A stretch of DNA of 64,000 nt from Centropus unirufus (taxonomy: Eukaryota > Chordata > Aves > Cuculiformes > Centropidae). The position numbers were made by a program, and so were the translations under genes. The stretch spans positions 866,488 through 930,487 of the forward strand of contig VYZI01000136.1 in NCBI GenBank assembly GCA_013397695.1, read 5' to 3'. A model generated the notes under the pieces. That model was not told the origin of the DNA. It saw only the letters and a list, made by a program, of their open reading frames with translations, and searched no databases. This document shows positions 46,991 through 58,587 of this stretch, piece by piece (the stretch's first letter is position 1; each line of letters opens with the position of its first letter).

Positions 46991-49900
46991 TGCAGTGTCA
47001 GAGAAGAGCCTTTTAGTTCAAGCTGTAACTTTTCTCCTCTGAAAAGGAAACACCTGCTCTTGTTATGAGTATGTCTTTATACTTTCAGATGCGTATTGGC
47101 ATTTGGTTTTGGTGCAACATTTCTCAGTTTGTAATATTGTTAGAAAGCCTTTGGGGTTTTTCTACCCCTTTTTCCTTTCCTTTTTTTATCCAGGGAAAGA
47201 ATTTTATTGAAGAGCCAAAAGGACTTTTGAATATATTGGCAAGTCTGCTGACAGTTTCATAATAAATGTCAGTCAACGAGCTTTAATCGTTGGAGACCTT
47301 GGGGAGACTTATAAAAATAACTATGAATGGGAAAATGGAAAAATAATACATATTCCCTTCATTTGGGCGATCTTGATATTTAAAAAAAGGTAAATACACC
47401 ATCTGTATTAAACTAGCAGGACATCTGCAGACTTTTGGAAATAGCAGATGATGTGTACCTTAGAGATTAAATTCTCTAAAGTAGAGTAGATAAGTCACCC
47501 TTTTTAGGCTTTTTACGTACCAACTTTGTATGCCTCTACTTCTAACAACAGAAATTGTCTGTATGGGCCATATATTTAGTAGGAAGTTTTACAGTTGACT
47601 TATTTTTGAGCCAACATAGCAGCTGCTCTTGTTATTTGGAGCACAGTATGTTCTCATTGCAAGGGGCTGTGCCAGCAGATGATGTAGCATCCCATGGCAA
47701 GGATCCTGGCATTTATAGGAGCAGGTACATCACTGGAGCACAATCAATCCAAAATTTTGCCAGGAACTGTGGGTCAAAGACTATTATTATTCTTGTAGAA
47801 AGCTTTGTTTAAAGGACACAACCACTGTGTTCTTCTAGCTTGCACCATATCACTGCAAAATGGAATACATTGACAGGGTTTTGCAGTGAAGATGAAGCTT
47901 GAAACTGGTGTTTAGTTTATTGACTAAAAAGGTGGGTTTTAGTACTAGTGGCAGTGGAAGCCATGGCACAGAAGAAAGCATCAACATGGGACCAAAAGGA
48001 AGCTGAAAAAGTGTTAAGGTTTGGTGCATCACTTCTGAAAGTCCAATGAAAATTAGCCAGCCCCAGCCATATATTTCTTAGTTTTTATCTCACCTCCTTC
48101 ACAATCATACCTTTAAACTACAGCTGTTGTTTAATACATCCACTCCTTTAAACTTATGGGGCCACGGCTAGGTCCCATTAATTACATTTACCCAATCAAT
48201 AACACTCTCTTAGCACAGTTTAATGTGCTGGGTACTTTTTTTTTTTGTATCTGCAAGCTATATCTGTAATTAAACTCTTGAACTTAAAAGTGCTCTGATA
48301 AGGGAAATAGTTTTGTAGCCTTAATAACACTTCACATTATGGATCTTATAAATACACTAATGATTTTAATCCCAGTGAAGATATTATGTTCTCCTCCTCC
48401 AGAAATGAAAACCCTGTTCTCAACACTAAATTAGTTGCAAGATTTTATTTTTCACTGACATTCTAATTATGTATGAGAAGAAAAATAAGACAGCACTTCT
48501 GGCATCTCAGATGGAAGTTCCACTCCTTTTTTCAAAGAAAAGTATGGCAAGAGACTTTTTGCAGCCAAGCCACAAAATCCCATCAAGATTTGTTTGCTTG
48601 GTTTGGAGAAAGTAGAAAGTATAGATGCCAGGCTTATTACCTTGATTCAGCTATATTGTTTGGTCAGAAAATATGTTAAGAATATAGTTAAAACATTAAA
48701 CATAACTTTCCTTGGGTACCAGTATACTAAAGCAATAAAAAATAAAGATAAAATAAAAGGAAAACAACATTACTAATCTACCAGAATAACAGATTTTTTT
48801 TTTCCAGAAATATTACAAGTTCCTCAGGCACAAGAACTGCCTTCTATTTTAGGTCATAGAGTAAACTACACATAATCATTTTGCCTTTTGAAATTATCAC
48901 CTTCAGTTACTGTTCAGAGGCATAAGAACTTATGTAGCACTAGTAATGACAAAAAGGAAAACTTTTCCCCCCTGTTGTAATTTTCCCCAACTAAAGAAAA
49001 CAATATCAGCCGTCAAGAAGTTAGCTAAAGTATCTATCACCATCTCAAAGTTAGCTGAACTAACACAGAATGATGCTGTTGCTGTTGGCGGTTAATGAGC
49101 CAAATCTTACTGTGATAGCCCCTGGGTGTATCACAACATTAAATCAGATTTCCTATTAAACAGAGCATTCCAATAAAACACAAGGATTTAAGCTGAAATA
49201 GCAGAAAATGCAATCACAAGTTGTTCTCCTGAAAAAGAGTAAGGAAATTTGGTGGTAAGGGATATTATTTCCCATCTTAGGAAGGACTCATTGGCAAAAG
49301 CAGCTGATTCATACATATACTTGCAAAAGTTAAGGTTCGAAACTGTGCATTTAAAAGCATCAATCTCTGTAGATATTATGCGACAGAAAAGGGCAACCGT
49401 GATGGAGCTCAAAACCTTGCAAGTTGCAATCTTTTAACTAACTGTTGCTCAACAGCAGAGGAGGTTCTGTGTGACTGTGATTGGGTAATTATTTTTTATT
49501 TTTCTTATATTTTAATATACAACACCTTCCAGCCTCAAATCCTGTCTACGTTCCTGCAAGATAAATAAGATATAACTACCATCCAATTATTCAAATGCTA
49601 CAAGAAGTAAGAGTGACCAGTTGCAAAATAAAGGCTCTTGATTTATGAACAACCCAAGAGAAACATCCTGTGCAAGTCTTCAGGCCAGGAGTATTACTGA
49701 GTTAACTACATCATCTCAAATTTATTTCCTTGAGACTACTAATGCTTTTACCGGCTGAAATGCAGCTGTAAAAAACGTCCTGCTCCTCCTTGTAACTCCA
49801 AAGGGGTCTAGCACGACTGTGCTGAAAGATAGCTGTCTTTGAGGAGATGGTGAGGTGATACAGGAAACTCAGATGCTATATGTCATTGCTGGATTCAAAC

Positions 49901-52809
49901 GTAACTCTAACAAACAGGCAAAACAGTGACTTTTCAGGAACTTATAACAATGGGGATTGTAGAAAAAAAACACAATCTGACAGATTTCAAGTCTGTGCTT
50001 TGCAAGAGTAACAGTAAAAGGGATATGGCTTTGTTTTTTATTTTTTAATGCCATCTTATGCTTAGCAAACAGAACATAACTTCTCTAATTAGTTTCTCCT
50101 GAAGCACATAGAGCCCTTATAGAAGAAATTAAGACAAAGAAAGAGCCAACTCTCCCCTCCTCATCATATCCTATTTCTATACCTAAGAAAAAAATAGAAT
50201 AGATCAAGGCTGCTGGAAAATGCCAACATGGGAAACTTCAGCCCAAACTAATTGTAGTTCTTATTTTAAACAAGCATTAATTTCTGCAAGATATCTTCTG
50301 CATCCCTGTGTACTGACTATATCTATCTTACTGTGACAATATCTTTCTACCTACTTGGATTTCACAAGCTCCTCACAAAGAATCATTATCTGAGAGTGGT
50401 GATACCACAGAATATAAATGAAGAATTAACAGTTTTGTCTTTCTTTCTCTAAAACCAGTTGTTCTGATTGGTACCACTCTTCAGGTATTAGAATGGGGGT
50501 ATTTTCCTGTTTGTACTCATCATCAGAGATTTTATGCTTTGTGAAATTTCAGCCACTGCTGTGATAAATGAGTTCTTGGAACTGAGGTCAGTTTTCTGGT
50601 TTCCCGGGAGGTTTTCTCACTGCACATCCTTTGATTTCATGCACTTTCTCCAAGATGAGGCAGCCTATGGCTGAGATTCTTTGTAAAACTGAATATTTTG
50701 GTCTGGAAAACATGGTAGAACACACGGTAGGTAGGTAAAGTAATTTATAACTACAAGTAATGTCTTTTTTATTTAATCAAAGAACTGTCCCTTTAAAAAC
50801 ACTGAACAAAAGAAACCACCCTTCCCTTTCCCTGCATGCATCTGCCTTAGCTCCATCAAAGGTGGTGGTTTTTTTATTCATGAGATACACACACAGCAGT
50901 GTACCTGGAGGGTTTATTTCTGGTCTGCGGACCAAGCTGATGTCGAGAAGCAGCTAACCTCACAGGTCCTTGGACTCCCCACTCCTGAAAAGACAAACAG
51001 ATTCTTTTTAGTCATAAGGGAAAATTAGGCACTTGTGCTTAGGATACCAAAACCGTGTGCAGGTTTGGGTTTCCCAATTTGATATACACTCAATGGGCCG
51101 TGAACAACATTTAATTTGGGCGCCCAAAATATTATTGTGCAAAAAAACTTGAGGTGTCCTGTAAAATGGGCTGCAAATGATGGGAGGCAGAGAATGTCCT
51201 GCAAATGATGCCTGAAGAGGCAGTATAATGGATTACGGTCAATCTTTTATACCATTCCTCAGCTGAGGCAAAATAATATATTGAAAGCCTTTTTCTGGTC
51301 ACCTTCATCAGTCCTTTTGTGTGATGATTTCCCAGTAACAAATGGAAACAGAATTCAAGTGCACTTCGGAAACAGCCTAGGGAGAAATTGACTGGTTTCT
51401 ATACCAAAATTCACAGAAAGCCTTAATTGTTTTACCTGAAACCTTACTGCATTTCTGTAATGCACTGTTTGGTAGGAAAACAGCTACCTGCTTCTCCAGA
51501 ATAGTCATTTTCAGGAATTCAGCATATTTTGAAGGTCACAAAGATGCCCACTACTCTGACAACCTGAGACAGGGCCATTGCCAAAAATTTCCTTCCATGT
51601 ATTCACTAGAGGAAGGATTGTAATATTCAGCAACTCAACTGGGGATATATGAGCAAATTTGAAAGCCAGATTTACTTTTCAGTATTATCCTTACAGTTCC
51701 CTCAAGCAACATAATGTCTTTAAAGTCTCTCTATATATACTTTGATAGAGGACTTCTTCTACTGACACTAATTTTTAACATGCTTTCCCTTCAAAAGCTG
51801 GAGTTTGATTTGAATAGCATATCAAACAAACCCCATTCGTACTACTGAAATTCTTGATTCATTCCTAGGCAGAAGGAATTTTACATGATTAGGAACAAGA
51901 GCACAAGGAAAATTCCTTCTGGCTCTGAATTCTATGAATATCTATATTTTCTGAGATCATTTCTTATTGACTTACAAACATTCTGACAAGTTCATCAAAG
52001 GAAACATAACTGTAGTTCATAAACAGCTTAAAGCATGCAGCCAACATGGCACTTATCAAGGCACAGAAAGAGAAATCATATTCATCAAAGTAATATTTTC
52101 AGGATATTTTTGAAGGGTCACACTTCTAATCTCCACCCTACAGGCATGTTTACTGTGAAACTCGAAATTAGAGTCTTGGTTTCTTTTTCATACTACGCAA
52201 ACTGTTGAAGTTCCTTCAGCTAAAACTGACTAATAAAGTCATTGCTGAGCAAACTACCAGGATCTTTTTCATGTTATTCCAAAAAGCAAAGTGCTCATTG
52301 CATAATTTGTCCAGAAACCACAGTTAAAGACCTTATCTCCCACGGCACAAATATATACCATTCACAGCCTCAAAGGCCAGGACATCAGCTCTTTAGGGAA
52401 AATCAATGTATCAAACTCTCCTACAAATCAATTACTTGCTCAAATAAAATTAGAGTCTCCAGAAAAACTTCTGTGCAGACTTGCTCCCTGTGTGCTGCCA
52501 AAGCCAATGGATATTCTTTGACTAGAAAAGCTCACAGATATCACATTGCTTAGTCTCAAGGAGAAGACATTCTTTCCTCCAAAGAATGAGTAATTGCTGC
52601 TATTATTCCTTTAATTCTATTTCAGAGTAGACAAAGAGCAGACAAACATGATTTTTTTTTATTGGTTATTACTACAGACAAAGGTAGTCATCCTCAGCAA
52701 GAGCAGCAATGTGTGAAAATATCTTGGGACTGTGCCTTTTCAATAATTCTGGGATGATTAGTCCATATTCTGAGAACCAGACATTCAGGACCCTTTATTG
52801 CTTTGTTAT
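46991..52809. other. CR1-free unique 5.8-kb region
   Basis: A strong acceptor-like motif ends at 47193 and leads to a 22-codon open segment closing with TAA, with AATAAA overlapping just after it. The block at about 48150-48240 has TAATTA and ATCAAT motifs and a 6-bp hairpin (AGCACA, 6-base loop, TGTGCT at 48212-48229). A 14-bp palindrome with a central CpG is at 51115-51128. All are unproven. No repeat family or known gene is recognised. Confidence 0.45.
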
Positions 52810-53283
52810 CTGTACACAAATGGAGAATGGATTGAGAGCAGTTCTATGGAGAACAACCTGGGGTAGCTGGTGGATGAGAAGTTGGGCTGAGCTAACAATA
52901 TGTGCTCAAAGCCCCGAAGGCCAACCATGTCAAAAGAAGTGTCACCAGCAGATTGAGGGAGGTGATTCTGCCTCTCTACTCCAGACTTTTGAGACTTCAC
53001 CTGGAGTATTACATTCAGTTCTGGAGTCCTCAGCACAGGAAAGACCTCACAAACCACAAAGATGATCATAGGGCTGAAACACCTCTCCTACAGGACGGGA
53101 TGAGAGAGTTAGGGCTTTTCAGCCTGGATAAGAGAAGGTTCTGGGGAGACCTTATAGCAACCTTCCATTTCTTAAAGGAAGCAATCTAATCTGGGTGAAG
53201 ATGGCCCTGCCCATGGCAGAGGGGTTTGGAACTGGATGATCTTTAAGGTCACTTCTAACATAAATCATTCTATGATTCTATGA
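52810..53283 (+). mobile_element. CR1 LINE fragment with ORF2 remnant and internal deletion
   Basis: Starts TGTACACAAATGGAGAATGG and ATTGAGAGCAG within ORF2 and ends in CATAAATCATTCTATGATTC plus TATGA. The frame 52902-53189 preserves ORF2 C-terminal blocks: SRLREVILPLYSRLLRLHLE, QFWSPQHRKD and RELGLFSLDKRRFWGDLIA. Near 53180-53195 the sequence jumps from AAAGGAAGCAATCTAATCTG straight to GATGGCCCTGCCCATGGCAG. That drops the GFKLKEGRFRLDIRKKF-type region, a deletion of a few hundred bases relative to other copies. The coding relic is not functional. Confidence 0.95.
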
Positions 53284-56200
53284 AATCATCTCCTCTGAAA
53301 CATTAATCCAAAAAATCAATTTGCCAAAATGTATCTGCCTTGTATATGTACAGACAGATAAAGTTGTGTGTGTTTTATACAGAAACACACAGTTACGCTT
53401 TCAAAAATTCTGAAAGTAGTTGCAGGTGGGGCAGAGATTGAAGAAATTCTTTGGATTTAAATGTTGAGGATCAGGATTGAATTACACACCTACCGAAGCA
53501 GAAGATGTTTCTCTTCTTTTTTTTTTTGCAAAAGAACAAGATGTTTTATTACAGTAATTGCTTGATACACTTTGTCCTGCCAGATAGATTACAAATGACC
53601 AACCAATCAGTCATATGTTCTCCTATTGTCTGAATAGAGTCTTCCCAAACCTGACCAAGACATCCTGCTGTTAATCTGCATATCAGGAGAGCATCTGCAT
53701 GAATAACACTGATGAGAACACTTCTAACAAGAACAAAAGATTCTCTTTCCAACCTAAAACTCTTGTGGTTTTAGCAGAGTTTTCTTTTGAACCTCTCTGA
53801 GAATGACAGATTCTTTTACCAGCAACAGAATTTTCATGGCTCCCATCATAATAGGAAAGACAGTGACATCCAAACAACCCTATCCCAGCTTTACCTGTAA
53901 AGGTTTTGGAGACTTTCTTTGAAACTATTTGATGTTTTTTCTGTATTCTGCATCAAACCACATGTTTTTATCACAAATATAAAAAAATATTTCTCTCATG
54001 GAGGTTTCCAGAACCCTAGAAAAAAGGACTCTTTTCAGTTCATCACCAATACATTTCTGAGCATAGGATAAACCTAAATTTAATTCCAACAATTTTATAA
54101 AATTAATCGCCCACTATGTCCTCACCTTTTACCCTCACTAAATAAAATTAGTCCTCCACCAAAGTGAAGATAACACCTCTGACCTGTTTGAAGAACAAGC
54201 TAATTATTGTCCTTTTCAGCCTTACCATCTTTGTTAACACCCTGACATTTGTTAAATATTGTTGCCCAGGAAGCCAGATCAAATTAGAAGGGTGAGTATT
54301 GTAATCCTAGTTTAGTTTGATCAGGTAATTTGCTTCATATTTGTTTTACTTTTATGCAATGGAAGAGGATCTTGATGTTTAGGCATTTTAAGCTGCCAAT
54401 AATTTTGAAAGTCATTGGGAATACATGCAATTTCTTGAAAATGTTAACAAGGATCAGGTAATTTCTGGCCTGTCACTATGATATCCTACAATGACATGAA
54501 GAAAAAGGGATGATTACTTACATGGAAACCATTAGTCTCCTTCTCGAATCCCATGTTTCGCTCCCTCTCCGTGTTTTTCAGTCTTACTATTCTGGGCTTC
54601 AATTTATAAGAGAATGGAGGATGAAACACAACAGATCCACTCTTTATGGCTCTATCACATGTATATATATCAGGAACATATATTTTCCCTTGTACAGAAT
54701 AAATACATCTATTCCTATGTAATGATCACATACATACTCGCAATTCATGGGATCCATACCAGTTCAGTATCCCAAACAGAAAACATTCCACAGGTCTATT
54801 TATCCTCCTCTTTCACTGTCAGAAGTCAGAATTTCCATTAACATTTGATTTTAATTATATGCAGTTTGAAAAAAACAACTGAAATCCTGTGCACGGCAGT
54901 GAAAGTCAATTATAATGCATGATAGCATTATCTCTGTGTTGATATTTTTGTAACTTTCTCACTTGTAATCCATAGACAACCATATTTGTCATCAACTAAT
55001 CCTTTGTATAAAATTAATGCCTTGCATGAGTGAGATAGGATGTGAGTCAACTCAGACCCTGATTCCTTGAGTGTTGTTCATCATAATTATCATGCCCCTA
55101 GCAGTTTTGCCAATTCTCACAAAAATACTTGATGTTACCTTTCAGAGAGCAAGCAGCTTCTGGCTATTTATTAAACAAGATTCTGGAAGGGGAAAAAAAA
55201 AGGAAAATTTTGTAGCCCAGATCTTGGTATGAAAAGCTTGAGTGTTTCCTGAAGATCTCACTGCTTCCTAAGGGTTGAAAAAGATCTTTGGGAACTTGCA
55301 TTCTAGTAACAACAAGATTTGCATTAAGAATATATGCAGTTTTCTGAAAATGTAACAAAAGGCAAGTAGAATCTGTAGCATCTTTTATTTATTGAAAAGA
55401 GATTTTTCTGATTAGTATGCTAGTGTCAGCTCAGCTCCAGTTGTTATGTAATTTTCTAATCTCAAATAATACTTATTTCAGTAGTGGGTGTCCCCTACTC
55501 TATGTTTTACTCATTTTTTCATGGATTACAGTGTTTCCTCTTCTGAATCTAAAATTCTCTGTACATCATCTTTATTTCCTTATGTGGGTGAGTGATTTAG
55601 TTTTGGTTTTCATACTGTTTAAAAAAGCCCTTATAAAAAAATTCTAACCTTGTTCAATCAAAATGTCCGTGGCAACCAGCCTATGTCTCCACACTCTGAT
55701 TTGATTGCCATAATTCTCCTTAAGGACAAGTGCTCTTGGTTGTCACTAGGTACCTATTTGTTTTAATGAACAGGTCAGGAGTGCTAAAAAGGGCTTTCAG
55801 AAAAAGCACAGGACTTTCTCATTAATCAGGAAGTTGAGAGGTCGAATGGAAAAAAAAAGAGATTGTCCAACAATTCAGTTTCCACTTCAGCCTTCTGCTG
55901 TTGGTAGTCAAACTAGATGTATGAGAAAAAAACAAATTGGTGGCTAAATTAATATGGAGTAAGATTATTGTAACTTGAGCCCTTTCTCTAACATCTGCCT
56001 GCTGTATTCTTCTGTGTCATTCTTTTAAGGACAAAATCTTGTTCCCACCTTATAATTTCAAATAACATCTGTCACTTGCAGAACAGCACAGCCTCCTTGG
56101 GATACAACCATGTTTTCTTTGCGGTTTACCCATCTGTTGGAAGGTAAGACAGGATAAATGCAAATGGGAAAGAAAATTTATGTTTAGCTTCAAGGATGAC

Positions 56201-57468
56201 AAGTAAGAACAGTAGTGAATTCCCTACAGGAAGAGTGGATGCCTTTCTGGAAGGTAAACTTCTGCCAGAAGGAACGGATGAAAGAATGGGTGAGATTATC
56301 CAGGTAATGTTATAGCAGAGGTGAATCAGGATGATTAATTCGTTCCCCTCTGCTTCCTCTCTGATATGCATCTGTGAATTTTGCAAGACTTATGCAGTAT
56401 ACACCAACTACATAATCTTTACTGCTCTAAGCATATTTGCAGCAGCAAATGGCTTCATTTTACTGCTCGTCTGCACAGTCCACATGCAAAGGTGTCACTT
56501 TTAGTATTGTCTGTGTTATCTAATGTCACTGGAATTACATAAGCTACTGGTTTATTATATGTGAGGTCCAATACAAAAAAACAAACAAACCAAAACTAAC
56601 CCAATACCTCAGCAATCAAAAGTGGGAAGGGAGAGTTGAAGAGATGATTATAGAACATATCCTCACCTGTCCCAATAAGTCAATGCTCAACTTGATAATT
56701 TCATGCACTGTGAGTGGTTCCGTGTTTGAATACAAATGTTTTCTTAAACTTGGTCAGAAAATGTCAGTGTTAAGAAATCTGCAATGGGAATTTTTCAATT
56801 ATTGACTGAATCTTACAGAGAAGAGTGCATGTCTCATGCACATATTTTTTAATTGGTGCTCCTAATTCAAATTCCCTCTTTTTTTGTTTGTAGAAGATAT
56901 GAAAGAAAAACTGATGGAGGTCCACAACAGCCTTTCAGAAAATGATCTGTGGAATTGTTTTGGATGTTGGGAGCATCGTACGCCACTGTGTGTCAGCTCA
57001 GAAAGGATCTATTTTGAAGGTATTCATAGCTGATTTTCTTAACTTGTTACATAAAGAGTTTTAGGCACAGTCTTTTGGAAGTCTCTTGGGGTTTTTTGCA
57101 TCAGACCTCATAGTCTTCTAATCATGCATCATCTTGTGAAGGTGTCAAGAATCTTTGCCTGATGGCTCCTAAGCCACATTGAAATTAGGCTTTGGAATAG
57201 GAAAAAAGTTAGCACAACTACTGGAGGATTTGTTGGAAGCTTATCTGAAATTTCCAGGGTGGCATGAAAGAAAACCGTATAGACTTTCATTTCTGTTATA
57301 CCAGCTCTACTGCATGCTTTATCAAGGTATTGTTTGACCTTTCATTTTGGCAGCACTACAAAATGGTCCTCAGAGAGCTGCATCTGCAAAGACATAGCAT
57401 TTAATTCCAAACGCATAGCAGTGGAGCACACTGTTTTGAGGGCTGGTACAATTAATTAAGCTAAAGGA

Positions 57469-57503
57469 TTTTTTTTTTTTCAGATTTTTTTTTTCAGATT
57501 TTT
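57469..57503. repeat. Duplicated poly-T/CAGA tract
   Basis: T12-CAGA-T10-CAGA-T5: a homopolymer with its CAGA flank copied in tandem. Each CAG after a T-run also looks like a splice acceptor. The simplest origin is replication slippage. Confidence 0.85.
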
Positions 57504-58559
57504 GGTTCATTGTTTCTCACAGCTGAAATGAAGACCAAAATCAGCTTCTTCATGCATTTGTTATGCAAGAAAATAAATGTTCAACTTCCAGCTGAGCTAA
57601 GTTGTAGGCTACCTTCTTGTCCTCCTTTACCCCACATTCATGTTTGTCTACCAAGAAAAGTGCTTTCCAGATGGAAAAAAAAATGAAGTAACTACCGTAG
57701 TTATTTCTCAACAGTTCTCTTTTTCCCATATGACTGGTTTTCTTCAGAGAGCATATGGTCACCAAAAAAATAAACATGAGGCTCTTAAGTATGTAGTTGC
57801 CTCTAAGGGCATATGAGATTTTATTTTCTACTAAAATTGCACTTTGGGGAGAAGTTATTTAAGCAAAACTGAAAAGTTTAGCAAAAGTGCAGAAAACAAG
57901 CAGAAAGATGCTCCTTCTCCCGAGTTCAGAATTTTTTTGGTTAAAAATATCTACCTGAGAGTTAGAAAATGCAATAGATTATTTCCGAGGGTTTGTATGC
58001 TGGCCTTCCGAGCTTATGTGGTTTTATTGAAGTGATGTTTTGATATAGCTTGAGGTAGCAGAACTGCTGAAGGTGATATGAACATTTAATTATTGTTGGT
58101 CCTAATAGGATCTTTAGATAGATGCATTTGTTATCTATGGTATTTCTTATGAAGAAACAATATTTTACCCACAACCATGATGGATAAAATTGAGATCTGG
58201 ATTGTCCTCCTCCTGCTATATTATATATTACTAACCTGTTGGGTACCAGGGTACATTTTATTTAATCTGATTTTAGGCAACTAAAATTTATGCCTAAATA
58301 TTTGGCCATATATAGGAAAATAGGTTGATCCTGCAGTCAATGCAGAGAAGTAAGTGCCTGAGGAACTATCACATCTTAACTGAGCTGAATTGCCCCCTGT
58401 ATGTATATTGACTATAGAGGAAATCTGTGGTAATTAGGGTTTAATGTAATAGTATCTGTTAACTAATATTAAACAAAACTTCTAGCTTTGGCTCTGAGAT
58501 GGTAGGTTGTTGTCGTGTTTTTATCTCCATTTGCTTATGCTGCTTTCAAAGAAATTTTT

Positions 58560-58587
58560 CTTCCATACTTTCTTCAAAGTATGGAAG
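58560..58587. repeat. Perfect 12-bp hairpin with 4-base loop
   Basis: CTTCCATACTTT (58560-58571) and AAAGTATGGAAG (58576-58587) are exact reverse complements separated by CTTC. The stem is too short for a typical microRNA precursor. It may be a cruciform-forming site or a small palindromic duplication. Confidence 0.9.

Noticed and set aside
47194..47262. Terminal exon ending in TAA with AATAAA directly after
   Set aside because: The acceptor is good, but 22 codons and a polyadenylation hexamer in AT-rich DNA are readily found by chance; kept only as a note in the region entry.
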